Shown here piece after piece: positions 34,153-43,361 of a stretch of 64,000 bases of DNA. The stretch's first letter is position 1. Each line of letters begins with the position of its first letter. Source of the stretch: Ureibacillus aquaedulcis (GTDB lineage: Bacteria > Bacillota > Bacilli > Bacillales_A > Planococcaceae); NCBI RefSeq assembly GCF_030418165.1, contig NZ_JAUHTQ010000006.1, positions 62,001 through 126,000 of the forward strand, in the 5' to 3' direction. The position numbers were made by a program, and so were the translations under genes. The notes under the pieces were generated by a model. That model saw nothing but the letters and a program-made list of their open reading frames with translations. It was not told the DNA's origin and made no database searches.

Positions 34153-34338
34153 CCGACGTTCATCCTCTCTATCCAAATAATTAATTGACTTAAAACCTTG
34201 AAAACAAATTAATTAATCAAATATGCGCAGATTCATTTATGCCCAATTTTTCAACAGAATTCAAACAAGCATCCGTGAGAAGTTCCTATATTTAGATTAA
34301 CAGTTATTTATAATTCAAAAGTTTATTTGCTGCTCCTA

Positions 34339-34743
34339 TTATTTACGTCTTTCCTGGATTAATCTCCAATCAACAAATCCTTCTTGCAGGCCTTTCAGCA
34401 GAATTTCTGCTGTGCCCATATTCGTTGCCAATGGAATGTGGTATACATCGCATAGTCGAACAAGTGCCGTCACATCAGGTTCATGTGGCTGGGCCGTCAA
34501 CGGGTCCCGGAAGAAGATGACCATATCCATGTCATTGTTGGCGATCATGGAACCAATTTGCTGGTCGCCGCCTAATGGACCTGAACGAAATCTTGTTATT
34601 TCCAAGCCAACCTCATCTTGTATTCGCTGCCCTGTTGTCCCCGTTGCAAATAGTTCATGCTCAGATAATATCTCTTTATATGCTATTGCAAACTCAACTA
34701 GACTATCTTTTTTGCGATCATGTGCAATTAGAGCGATTTTCAT
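34339..34743 (-). CDS. mgsA: methylglyoxal synthase
   Basis: A 134-residue enzyme converting dihydroxyacetone phosphate to methylglyoxal as a glycolytic overflow valve. ATGTTGQRI and [12 protein letters not shown] bind the phosphate, and [15 protein letters not shown] contains the catalytic Asp and His region. It starts behind GGAG, 15 nt after dapB, an arrangement shared with B. subtilis. Confidence 0.97.
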   Translation of the reverse strand: MKIALIAHDRKKDSLVEFAIAYKEILSEHELFATGTTGQRIQDEVGLEITRFRSGPLGGDQQIGSMIANNDMDMVIFFRDPLTAQPHEPDVTALVRLCDVYHIPLATNMGTAEILLKGLQEGFVDWRLIQERRK

Positions 34744-34758
34744 GTTAAATCTCCATTC

Positions 34759-35556
34759 CTATAGGATATTTTCTAATCCGTATACTAATTCTTCCAGTGT
34801 CATAACTTTTTCGACACAGTAAACTACTCCACCCATAAAGGATTCTCGATTATAGGAATCATGTCGAATCGTAAGCATTTGCCCTTCTCCGCCGAATAGA
34901 ACCTCTTGATGCGCTACCAAACCAGGTAAACGCACCGAGTGAATACGCATGCCTTCAAAATCTGCCCCTCTTGCACCCGGCATCGTTTCGGCTTCGAATT
35001 CATGGCCCTGTTTTGTTGCTTCACGCACTTCTGCAATCATTTGAGCAGTTTTTTTACCTGTACCGGAAGGAGCATCCAATTTACGATCATGATGTAATTC
35101 GATGATTTCAACATGGGGCATATATTTTGCAGCCTCTCTTGCAAATTTCATCATTAAGACAGCACCAATTGCAAAGTTCGGGGCTATAATACATCCCACT
35201 TTGTTAACCTTTGCCAAATTCGTCAACTCTTCCAATTGATCGTCGGTAAATCCAGTTGTTCCAACAACCGTTCGAACATTGTGCAGCATTGCTTCTTTCG
35301 TATGCTCATATACAGAGTGTGGATTTGTCAGATCAATTAATACATCAGGTTTTGTTTCGGTAATTAGTTGAGTTAAATTCGTATAGATAGGGACATCCAG
35401 ATTGGATGGAAACATTTCAAGTTCAGCCAAACTTTCTCCTACATGCTTGTAATCCAACGCCGCGACAAGTTCCATTTCTTCACGGTTACAAACAGTCTTT
35501 ACTGCTTCTGACCCCATTTTCCCTCTGCTTCCTGCTATTGCTACTCGAATTGTCAT
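34759..35556 (-). CDS. dapB: 4-hydroxy-tetrahydrodipicolinate reductase
   Basis: A 265-residue NAD(P)H-dependent reductase of the diaminopimelate/lysine pathway, which also supplies spore dipicolinate precursors. It has the nucleotide-binding loop AGSRGKMGS, VGTTGF, and the active-site/substrate motif ELHHDRKLDAPSGTG. It starts behind AAAGGATGAG. It forms an operon with mgsA. Confidence 0.97.
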   Translation of the reverse strand: MTIRVAIAGSRGKMGSEAVKTVCNREEMELVAALDYKHVGESLAELEMFPSNLDVPIYTNLTQLITETKPDVLIDLTNPHSVYEHTKEAMLHNVRTVVGTTGFTDDQLEELTNLAKVNKVGCIIAPNFAIGAVLMMKFAREAAKYMPHVEIIELHHDRKLDAPSGTGKKTAQMIAEVREATKQGHEFEAETMPGARGADFEGMRIHSVRLPGLVAHQEVLFGGEGQMLTIRHDSYNRESFMGGVVYCVEKVMTLEELVYGLENIL

Positions 35557-36188
35557 AATTGCTCATCCTTTCATATCCATAATGGAATCCCCTGTACGAT
35601 AATTCGTCTTTGCTATTAAAAGTATCTTCTACTTGGATACCAGATACAACTTCATAACATACTAAATTGAAGAAAAGGCCCTTTATTGTTTATTGGATTT
35701 TACTTCAGTACGATTGCTATTTGGGTTATTTAATTTGGTATTTTACATAGTTCGAGGATTGTTTCTAATAGCATTAAAATGGGAAGACATAACTAATTCT
35801 TGATTTTTACTATGTACTTATCTCTTGTGTTGCGCGAGTAAATATCTATTCGTCATCATACCACGCACTTAGTAACATCGTATATAATAAAGGGCTATGT
35901 TGTCAAAAGAAGAAAAATACAACATAATAAGGTGTAACTGCATTTTTGAGGAATGTTTATGTCCACTAATTGTTGGTTGACCTAAACGGGCTTTTACTTG
36001 CAGTAGTCCCTACCGTACTGCAAGTTAATGTGGGGTAAGGTGAAACTGCATTTTGTGGATTATTTTTGACATTAGGCTAATTATGGGACAAATTAGCTAT
36101 TTTCCGGTTTCTCCACCCCATTATTTTTAAATAGGGGTATCGGGGCAAACTACAAAATAATATTGGAATCGTGCAACTGGAAGCGAGA
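35557..36188. other. dapB-ypjC divergent intergenic region
   Basis: About 630 bp with no credible gene. Present are a 7-bp inverted repeat (35897-35903 / 35919-35925), two imperfect direct repeats AAGGTG-AACTGCATTTT (35929 and 36037, 108 bp apart), and a perfect 10-bp hairpin (35996-36005 / 36016-36025). In B. subtilis ypjD lies beside dapB; it is absent here. Confidence 0.5.
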
Positions 36189-37055
36189 ATGTATGGGGGT
36201 TTTTTATTGAAAGGCTTAAAGATCAAAAATATTATTGGAATATTATTGGGGGCAGCCATTTATAGCTTTGGCTTTGTGCATTTTAATATGCAGAATGAAC
36301 TGGGTGAAGGTGGCTTTAGTGGAATCACGTTAATATTATACTTCACATTGCATTGGGATCCTGCCATATTGAATTTAATCCTCAATATCCCCATGTTCAT
36401 ACTGGGCTGGAAGCAATTTGGGCGCAAGGAATTTATTTACACGATTATTGGGACAGTAGCTGTATCTATTTTTCTTCGTATTTTCCAAGTATATCAATTT
36501 ACCCTTGATCTACATGATGACTTGCTGTTGGCTTCATTATTTGCAGGGGTGTTCGTTGGTGTAGGATTGGGTATAATTTTTAGATGTGGAGGAACTACGG
36601 GCGGAGTGGATATTATCGCACGTGTGACGAACAAGCATATTGGTTGGAGTATGGGACGAACAATGTTCTTATTTGATGCGTTTGTTATTTTGGCATCCTG
36701 GATGACATTTTTGGATGCCCGGTCGATGATGTATACTCTTGTTGCCGTTTACGTTGGGGCCAGAGTGATTGACATGGTCCAGGAAGGTGCCTACACTGCA
36801 AAAGCTGCACTCATCATTTCAAATAACCCTGATGAAATTGCGAATGTAATTTCTGAAAAGATGGAAAGAGGGATTACAATTTTCCATGGGTATGGGCACT
36901 ATACAAAGCAATCGAAGGATGTACTATACTGTATTGTCGCAAGAAATGAATTAGTACGGCTCAAATCAATAATACGCTCCATCGACCCAAATGCTTTTGT
37001 ATCCATTATTGATGTAAATGATGTCACTGGAGAGGGTTTCAGAATTGATGAATAA
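36189..37055 (+). CDS. ypjC: YpjC/YitT-family membrane protein (DUF161 + DUF2179)
   Basis: A protein of about 288 residues. The first 200 residues form five or six membrane helices with the family motif EGGFSGITLIL and RCGGTTGGVDIIARV. The last 85 residues are a soluble DUF2179 domain (EKMERGITIFHGYGHYTKQ). The start is unclear: ATG 36189 has GGAAG, and TTG 36207 has GGGGG at 7 nt. Location near dapB and ypjA suggests YpjC rather than another YitT paralogue. It is on the opposite strand from its neighbours. Function unknown; transport is presumed. Confidence 0.82.
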   Translation: MYGGFLLKGLKIKNIIGILLGAAIYSFGFVHFNMQNELGEGGFSGITLILYFTLHWDPAILNLILNIPMFILGWKQFGRKEFIYTIIGTVAVSIFLRIFQVYQFTLDLHDDLLLASLFAGVFVGVGLGIIFRCGGTTGGVDIIARVTNKHIGWSMGRTMFLFDAFVILASWMTFLDARSMMYTLVAVYVGARVIDMVQEGAYTAKAALIISNNPDEIANVISEKMERGITIFHGYGHYTKQSKDVLYCIVARNELVRLKSIIRSIDPNAFVSIIDVNDVTGEGFRIDE

Positions 37056-37120
37056 CAAAGAATCTTTCGGCTGAAACTATAATTCACTTAACCTTAAGAG
37101 GGTTCATCTATAAATAATTA

Positions 37121-37167
37121 AATGGGAGCGCTTGGATTATCAACATTCCAAGCGCTCATTTTTTATT
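37121..37167 (+). terminator. ypjC terminator
   Basis: Perfect 11-bp stem GAGCGCTTGGA / TCCAAGCGCTC (37126-37136 / 37147-37157) followed by ATTTTTTATT. Confidence 0.93.
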
Positions 37168-37211
37168 GCATTTTACTTTTTAGGGTGTTAAAAATTGTTA
37201 AAAATAGGTGA

Positions 37212-39425
37212 TTATTCATCTGCCTTCGACAAAACTTCATTTACATAGCGAGCAACCTCATCTATTTCTTCCTCTGTTAGAATTGTTCCGAATGCGGGCA
37301 TTGTGGAGCCGCCATTTTTAATTCGATCAACAACTTCTTCATAGTTTTCCGCCAATTCACTTAGTTGCAGATTTGGCCCATTATGTCCGTTTTCACCCAT
37401 ATTTCCATGACATGATAGGCAGTTTCCTTCGTAAACGGAAAGGCCTAATTCATAAGAATCACTTGTCTCGCCAGTTGTTTCCGGTTCTGTTGGTTCTTCA
37501 TCAGTAGCTACGTCGTCCTTAGCTTCACCATTGCTTTTTTCCGAAGCATCAATTGGTGTTCCATCCCAGCCGCCATTAAGTTTGAACGTATATACTTTAT
37601 CTCCATGAACAGAGCCGGCTAAAGAATTCCCTGCAGCAAAGATTGACAGATATTGTTCACCATCAATCTCATAGGTAACAGATGGAGCGTTCGCACCTGC
37701 ATCCATCTTGTAGCTCCATACTTCTTCCCCTGTTTTTGCATTGAAACCGATTAGACGTCCATCATTGTGGCCGACAAAGATTATATCCCCAGCTGTTGCA
37801 AGTATCCCTGAATACGCATTAGTATCCCAAACAACTTGCCATGCAATGGTATTGGTTTTTACATCCATTGCCGTAACCGTTCCGCGAGTTGGGGCATCGG
37901 AAACCGGAACCATTATACTGCCTATATACATTCCGCCTTCTTCATAGATATCTTCATCCATGCGAGACAGTGCAATATATCCGTCTGTACCTAAAACATA
38001 GAAATATTCTGTTTCAGGAGAGTAGGCTGACGGTGGCCAGTTAGCACCTCCGAAAGCGGATGGTTTTAAGGTAATTGGTTCATCCCAGAAAGGTGTAAAA
38101 ATAGAACCGATTTCTCCCTCAAAATCATCACTTAAATCACGTGCTACATCTTCTTCTGTTACTGCTTGTGGAACAAAGGAATCCCCCACCGGGAACGGCT
38201 GGGTTGGAGAGGTCTTCTGTTCAGCAAGCTGAGGCACCTCTTTTTCCTCAATACCTATTAATGGTTCCCCTGTTTCGCGATCCAGGAAATAGATCCACCC
38301 GGTCTTACCAGCTTCTCCAAGTGCTTTTCTAGTTTCTCCATTGATTTCTACATCAAATAGTATAACTGGGTTTGTAGGATCCAAGTCCCATATATCATGA
38401 TGTACTTGTTGGAAATGCCATACATAGTCACCCGTTTCAGCATTTAAAGCAACAATGGAGTTTGCATAAAGATTATCCCCTTCTCGTTTGCTTCCATCCA
38501 AATCCGGGGCGGTATTGCCTGTTACAAAATAGATATATCCAAGCTCTGGATCGACTGCTGGCGTGTTCCAAACCGGGGCACCGCCATGTAGCCAGTTTTT
38601 ATTTTCATCATCGGGCCATGTGTCCCCATTCTTTTCATAAGGTGTTGGAATTGTATACCAGCGCCATACTTCGTGACCGAATTCTGCATCATAGGCCATA
38701 ATCCTTCCGCGGATTCCGTATTCCCCACCAGCAACCCCAGTGTAGACCTTGCCGTTATAGTAAAGAGGTGCACTTGTAATCGTATAGCCTTCTTCCCAAT
38801 CTGCTACTTCGGTTTCCCACAGCAGCTCACCTGTTTGTTGGTCTAAAGCTATTAGTCTAGCATCCAGTAACCCAGCAAAAACCTTACCATCCGCTACCGC
38901 TACACCGCGAGTCGTCCAGCCACAACAAACTGTATCAAGCTTTTCCTCAATTTCAGGGCGATACTCCCAAATCTTCTCCCCGGTTTTTGCATCCAATGCC
39001 AAGACATCATTTTCAGCAGTGGCAATATACATAACGCCATCAACGACAATAGGTGTTGCTTCACCGGAAAACTTCATATCAAGACTGGCACCTAAACTCG
39101 TTACCCACTCTGGCTTTAAATCATTAATTGTCTCGAGATTAACCTGGTCAAGTTCTGAAAAGCGCCGATTGTAGTAGTCGCCTCCGTGGGTTATCCATTC
39201 TTCTTTAGCATAGTCCACATTTATATCCGGTTGACTGGGACTTTTACCATTGTTTTCTTCTGCTTCTTCTGTTGTTGTTTCGATAATGAATTCACCACTA
39301 TCTTCTTCAGGTTTGAGATCTTCTAAACTATTCTTTGTTAATACACCTGCATAAAAAGCAAGACCTGCGATAACAATTATTCCAACAAAACTAAACAACA
39401 GCACCTTGGAAAAACTAAATTTCAT
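37212..39425 (-). CDS. PQQ-dependent alcohol dehydrogenase-like quinohemoprotein, membrane anchored
   Basis: A 737-residue exported enzyme. One N-terminal membrane helix (about 7-28) and an acidic linker precede an eight-bladed propeller of the methanol/ethanol dehydrogenase family. It has the vicinal disulfide Cys167-Cys168 in DTVCCGWTTRG, tryptophan-docking repeats (LDAKTGEKIWEY), and the GNTAPD and GDNLYANSIVAL segments that hold the metal-binding Asn and catalytic Asp. A cytochrome c domain at the C-terminus has CLSCH (669-673) and Met709 as likely heme ligands. It would oxidise an alcohol or aldehyde outside the membrane and pass electrons to the respiratory chain. No PQQ synthesis genes are nearby. 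Such enzymes are rare in Firmicutes. Confidence 0.88.
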   Translation of the reverse strand: MKFSFSKVLLFSFVGIIVIAGLAFYAGVLTKNSLEDLKPEEDSGEFIIETTTEEAEENNGKSPSQPDINVDYAKEEWITHGGDYYNRRFSELDQVNLETINDLKPEWVTSLGASLDMKFSGEATPIVVDGVMYIATAENDVLALDAKTGEKIWEYRPEIEEKLDTVCCGWTTRGVAVADGKVFAGLLDARLIALDQQTGELLWETEVADWEEGYTITSAPLYYNGKVYTGVAGGEYGIRGRIMAYDAEFGHEVWRWYTIPTPYEKNGDTWPDDENKNWLHGGAPVWNTPAVDPELGYIYFVTGNTAPDLDGSKREGDNLYANSIVALNAETGDYVWHFQQVHHDIWDLDPTNPVILFDVEINGETRKALGEAGKTGWIYFLDRETGEPLIGIEEKEVPQLAEQKTSPTQPFPVGDSFVPQAVTEEDVARDLSDDFEGEIGSIFTPFWDEPITLKPSAFGGANWPPSAYSPETEYFYVLGTDGYIALSRMDEDIYEEGGMYIGSIMVPVSDAPTRGTVTAMDVKTNTIAWQVVWDTNAYSGILATAGDIIFVGHNDGRLIGFNAKTGEEVWSYKMDAGANAPSVTYEIDGEQYLSIFAAGNSLAGSVHGDKVYTFKLNGGWDGTPIDASEKSNGEAKDDVATDEEPTEPETTGETSDSYELGLSVYEGNCLSCHGNMGENGHNGPNLQLSELAENYEEVVDRIKNGGSTMPAFGTILTEEEIDEVARYVNEVLSKADE

Positions 39426-39460
39426 TTCTCTCCCCCCTTATATTTGCTATGCAAAGCACA

Positions 39461-39474
39461 TGATGGCGCTTTCA
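39461..39474 (-). promoter_or_regulatory. cre-like site before the PQQ dehydrogenase
   Basis: Minus-strand TGAAAGCGCCATCA matches TGWAANCGNTNWCA at 13 of 14 positions, 36 bp upstream of the start codon. Catabolite repression by CcpA would fit an alcohol-oxidising enzyme. Confidence 0.6.
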
Positions 39475-39703
39475 TAATTTAGGAATATTTCTCTACATTC
39501 TATTAATCTAGCGTACTAGTTATTATTTGAATGAAAAAATTTTTTCCTTTAAGGCAAGGCTTTGTTAAAGAATAATGTTGTTATTTGTTTTTCTCAAACA
39601 TTCGTTCTATAACGGAGGTCAGGTTAAATCAATATTGGGAAGGAAAAAGGGATATAGAAAGGGAACTATTTGAAATACAGGATGAAATAAAGGAGAGAAG
39701 GCT

Positions 39704-40075
39704 ATGAGTAAATCATTTATTGAACAAGTACATTATATTAGAATTCCCGTAAAAGATTTAGAACTGTCTGTACAATGGTATCAAGATGTTTTAGGGCTCC
39801 AATTGCTAAACAATACAGAAGAACTTGCAATTTTAAAAGTAAATGAAGGACCTTTCTTACTTATATTAGTCCCTACCGAAGATGAAACATTTGCACATTT
39901 TACAATTAATAATGAACAAGAATTTAGCATTGCCTTTACAAGTCCAGAATTATCAAATTTTCATCAACACTTAATCGATAATCAAGTTAAAGTCGAGGAT
40001 ATAAAAGAAGATAATGGTCATGCCTTTTTCCATTTTTTTGACCCGAGTGGTAATAAACTTCAAGTACACTGGTAA
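39704..40075 (+). CDS. VOC-superfamily (glyoxalase/bleomycin resistance-like) protein
   Basis: A 123-residue single-module pair of beta-alpha-beta-beta-beta units. It starts YIRIPVKDLELSVQWYQDVLGL and ends FFDPSGNKLQVHW, the standard VOC signature, with the metal-ligand positions His9-region and a late Glu/Gln less certain. It starts behind AAGGAG and stands alone between two minus-strand genes. Substrate unknown; dioxygenase-, lyase- and thiol-transferase-type functions all occur in this fold. Confidence 0.85.
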   Translation: MSKSFIEQVHYIRIPVKDLELSVQWYQDVLGLQLLNNTEELAILKVNEGPFLLILVPTEDETFAHFTINNEQEFSIAFTSPELSNFHQHLIDNQVKVEDIKEDNGHAFFHFFDPSGNKLQVHW

Positions 40076-40213
40076 GATTATTATAAATTAATTATCTTAC
40101 TTCATTAACAGGTGCCTTAACGGGATAAGTACGGGAACGTCCAGATTAGTTGTTCCCATATTTTAATGCAAAAAAGAACTCGCACCACTGAGTGGAATCC
40201 CCTTCTTAAAATA

Positions 40214-40256
40214 AAAATAAAAAAGCCCCGAAGGTATGCTGACCATACCTTTGGGA
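40214..40256 (-). terminator. terminator of the YugP-like gene
   Basis: Minus-strand stem CCCAAAGGTATG / CATACCTTCGGGG followed by CTTTTTTATTTT. Confidence 0.93.
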
Positions 40257-40277
40257 CAAATCTTTTTAAGTCATTTT

Positions 40278-40964
40278 TTAGTCATCAGATCTCATACCCG
40301 TGTATATTAGGATTAATCGTAATAACTCCAAGACTGCAACTGCTGCTGCTGCAACATAAGTCATTGCTGCTGCATTTAGTACTTTTTTCGCAGCACGCTC
40401 TTCATTATTTGGAATAATACCTAAAGACACGACTTCATTCATCGCACGTTTCGAAGCATCGAATTCGACCGGTAAAGTTACTACCTGGAATAAAACTCCT
40501 GCTAAAAGCAAGACAATCCCTAATAATAGAAAACCTGAACTAGACGCAAAAATACCAATCATCACAAATATCCAGGATGCATTCGACGTTATATTAGCTA
40601 CAGGTGCTAATTTTGAACGTATATTTAAAAACGAGTAAGCTTCTTTATGCTGAATTGCGTGACCAACCTCGTGTGCAGCAACTGCAATGCCCGCAATTGA
40701 CGATTCATAGTAGTTACTTTCTGACAAAGCAACTGTTTTCGTTGCTGGATTATAATGATCCGATAAAACACCTTGTGTCGGTACCACTCGAACATCAAAT
40801 AAACCATGGTGATCTAAAATCTGTCGTGCTACTTGAGCACCAGTCATCATTTTTGAAGATTGCACTTGAGAAAATTTCTTGTAAGTACTTCTTACTTTCA
40901 TCTGTGCATAAATTGGCAAAATCAGGATAATTAGAAAGTAAACAATATACATTCCTGCTGTCAA
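40278..40964 (-). CDS. membrane zinc metallopeptidase, YugP family
   Basis: A 228-residue protein with an N-terminal membrane helix, a cytosolic zinc peptidase segment with HEVGH in AAHEVGHAIQHKEAYSF, and hydrophobic helices at about 130-165 and 200-222. This is the neutral zinc metallopeptidase 2 family typified by B. subtilis YugP. The start is TTG 40964 with AAGGAAG at suitable spacing; ATG 40952 is an alternative. Substrate unknown. In B. subtilis yugP is elsewhere on the chromosome, so this location is a lineage difference. Confidence 0.88.
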   Translation of the reverse strand: MTAGMYIVYFLIILILPIYAQMKVRSTYKKFSQVQSSKMMTGAQVARQILDHHGLFDVRVVPTQGVLSDHYNPATKTVALSESNYYESSIAGIAVAAHEVGHAIQHKEAYSFLNIRSKLAPVANITSNASWIFVMIGIFASSSGFLLLGIVLLLAGVLFQVVTLPVEFDASKRAMNEVVSLGIIPNNEERAAKKVLNAAAMTYVAAAAVAVLELLRLILIYTGMRSDD

Positions 40965-41081
40965 TTGACCTCTTCCTTTCTAATAGATTACTATACTACT
41001 AATTTTAATAGCTCACTGTTGGTTATGCAAATATTCACGCCCATTAGATGTGAGAAAAGAATAAGCCAAAGAATAGAGATA

Positions 41082-41696
41082 TTATTTTCGATTAAACTGT
41101 TCCTGATACATATTACGATTATTAGTATAAACAAAATAAGCAATTGCAATGCAAACTATTGATAGCCAAAATGTAAAATAACCGATTTGGCTTGAATATT
41201 GGCTTAGAACGCTATAGGTAGGCATTTGTCCAAATACATAATCAATCACATCATTATGCAATGTCCAGATAGCCGCGATTGCAATATGAATCATGCTGAA
41301 ACGATATTTTGCCATGTAAAGTATCGCTTGAACAGCCATTAATCCATGGGAGAAAACAAGCATCCAACCAGCTGGACCAATTGAGCCAATCTCCGCCAAC
41401 GTCAATAAATTCATAACAACAGCCCATACCCCGTACTTGACAAGTGTTATTAAGGCTAGCGCTTCAATTAGCTTAAAATGTTTTCCAAATATCCAACCAA
41501 GTACTGCAATCGAAAAAAACAAACTTGCTGTTGGGCTATCTGGAACAAATATTAGAAATTTAGGTTCAGTTCTGGATAATTGCGAACCATACCAAATATA
41601 ACCATAGATTGTACCAAGAAAGTTGATCAAAAATAATAGCGTCAAAAATGAACGATGTGTTAATAAAAACCATGATTGACTTAAAAATGACTTCAT
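41082..41696 (-). CDS. ypjA: YpjA-like membrane protein (DUF1405)
   Basis: A 204-residue integral membrane protein with about six helices, matching the DUF1405/YpjA family (NFLGTIYGYIWYGSQL; FVPDSPTASLFFS). It starts behind AAGGGGA and lies just downstream of qcrABC after a terminator, the same place as in B. subtilis. The sporulation gene ypjB, usually next, is missing here. Function unknown. Confidence 0.82.
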   Translation of the reverse strand: MKSFLSQSWFLLTHRSFLTLLFLINFLGTIYGYIWYGSQLSRTEPKFLIFVPDSPTASLFFSIAVLGWIFGKHFKLIEALALITLVKYGVWAVVMNLLTLAEIGSIGPAGWMLVFSHGLMAVQAILYMAKYRFSMIHIAIAAIWTLHNDVIDYVFGQMPTYSVLSQYSSQIGYFTFWLSIVCIAIAYFVYTNNRNMYQEQFNRK

Positions 41697-41785
41697 TTTC
41701 TATTCCCCTTATTATTCCTCTAAATTTTAAAAAATTATGTATATTTTCTTACAATTCAACATATGAAATAGAAATAACTAAAAGA

Positions 41786-41820
41786 GAAGAGAGCCAGTTT
41801 CCCGACTCTCTTTTTTAAAA
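41786..41820. terminator. qcrABC terminator
   Basis: 8-bp stem AGAGAGTC/GGCTCTCT with an 8-nt loop. The minus strand continues TCTCTTTT; the plus strand has TTTTTT, so it can act in both directions. Confidence 0.8.
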
Positions 41821-41823
41821 ATA

Positions 41824-42612
41824 TTATTCTTCGGCTTTTAGACTAGCGATGAATTCAGCTAATACTTGAAGTTCTTCATCAGTACCTGCAAATTGGCCTG
41901 CCGGCATTGCGCCACGACCATTTTTGATTACTTCTGCAACCTCTTCAGCTGTTAATTCGTTACCTACTAGAGCAGGAGCTGCTCCTCCACCTTGCATATC
42001 AGCACCGTGACATGCGATACAAGATTTACCTTGTTCACCAGAGAAAATTAAGAAACCTTCTGCAGTTTCGTCAATTTCAATGTCCACTTCTTCTTTAATT
42101 TCACCTTGCTTTGCTGCAGCTTCCCAGTCATGGTTAACTACTGACTCCCAAGTTAAGAAAATCATTGCAGCTAGTGCTAACAGCATAAATGCAGTTGGTA
42201 GTGGACGTTTTGATGGACGACGTTCAGGACCTTTGTCCAAGAACGGCATTAACATTAATGCACCAATCGTTAGACCTGGCATAATAATCGCACCGATTAC
42301 ATTGTATGGACCTGATGCATAAGTGTATTTTAATAATTGGTACAAGAATAGGAAGTACCAGTCTGGTAATGGAATATATGAAGCATTAGTTGGATCTGCC
42401 GGACCTTCAAGTGGTGAAGGATGTGCGACAGTTAATAATAAATATCCAATTAAGAAAACTGCACCAACCATCCATTCTTTTAATAAGAAGTCAGGCCAGA
42501 AAGCTTCTGTTTTACCTGGATACTCGGAATAATCTTTAGGCATATTCACCATACGGTTATTTGCTTTAACGCGTGAATCACCTACGAATTTCATCCCTTT
42601 TCCGCGATGCAT
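41824..42612 (-). CDS. qcrC: menaquinol:cytochrome c reductase cytochrome b/c subunit
   Basis: A 262-residue fusion of the subunit IV part of the b6f-like cytochrome b (three membrane helices, about 47-165, with PLPDWYFLFLYQLLKYTY) and a C-terminal cytochrome c domain on the outside (CIACHGAD and the axial Met in GAMPAGQF). It passes electrons from menaquinol through the Rieske protein to cytochrome c acceptors. It starts behind AAAGGAGGGG and is last in the qcrABC operon. Confidence 0.96.
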   Translation of the reverse strand: MHRGKGMKFVGDSRVKANNRMVNMPKDYSEYPGKTEAFWPDFLLKEWMVGAVFLIGYLLLTVAHPSPLEGPADPTNASYIPLPDWYFLFLYQLLKYTYASGPYNVIGAIIMPGLTIGALMLMPFLDKGPERRPSKRPLPTAFMLLALAAMIFLTWESVVNHDWEAAAKQGEIKEEVDIEIDETAEGFLIFSGEQGKSCIACHGADMQGGGAAPALVGNELTAEEVAEVIKNGRGAMPAGQFAGTDEELQVLAEFIASLKAEE

Positions 42613-42665
42613 AGTGTCCCCTCCTTTAGAAAATCATAGACCATTTCATTAATTTTGAAATTGAA

Positions 42666-43340
42666 TCAAAGTGGTCCAGAAATACCTTGACGACGAATCA
42701 TAATAAAGTGTGCTGCGAGTAATGCGAATAATGCTGCAGGTAAGAAGAATACATGAATTGCGAAGAAACGTGTTAACGTTTGAGCACCAATTATTGTAGC
42801 ATCCCCAGCAAGTAAAACTTTAATAAGTTCTCCAATAAATGGAACGGAAGCAGCAATTTCAATACCTACTTTAGTAGCGAATAGCGCTTTCATATCCCAA
42901 GGCAATAAGTATCCTGTGAATCCTAATCCTAACATTACACAGAAAATTAAAACTCCCACAATCCAGTTTAACTCACGAGGTTTTTTATAAGAACCTGTGA
43001 AGAACACACGAAGTGTATGTAAGAACATCATTACGATAACTAATGAAGCTCCCCAGTGGTGCATACCACGTACGATTTCACCAAAAGCTACTTCGTTTTG
43101 TAAGTAATAAACTGATTTCCATGCATTTTCCACGTCCGGCACGTAGTACATTGTCAAGAACATACCCGATAAAATCTGGATAACTGTAATAAAGAATGTT
43201 AAACCACCGAAACAGTAAACAAATGCAGAGAAGTGATGTGCAGGGTTAACGTGCTCAGGCACTTCGTGGTCGGCAATATCACGCCAGATTGGAGTGATAT
43301 CCAGTCGTTCATCGACCCAATCATAAATTTTATTTAGCAC
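42666..43340 (-). CDS. qcrB: menaquinol:cytochrome c reductase cytochrome b6 subunit
   Basis: A 224-residue four-helix cytochrome b. Heme-ligand histidines occur in RGMHHWGAS, MMFLHTLRVF, FAIHVFFLP and LAAHFIMIRR. The Cys in SAFVYCFGG is the position that covalently binds an extra heme in Bacillus b6-type subunits. It starts at GTG behind AAGGGGG. It lies between the Rieske and the b/c subunit genes. Confidence 0.97.
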   Translation of the reverse strand: MLNKIYDWVDERLDITPIWRDIADHEVPEHVNPAHHFSAFVYCFGGLTFFITVIQILSGMFLTMYYVPDVENAWKSVYYLQNEVAFGEIVRGMHHWGASLVIVMMFLHTLRVFFTGSYKKPRELNWIVGVLIFCVMLGLGFTGYLLPWDMKALFATKVGIEIAASVPFIGELIKVLLAGDATIIGAQTLTRFFAIHVFFLPAALFALLAAHFIMIRRQGISGPL

Positions 43341-43361
43341 TGATGTCTACCCCCTTACTAA

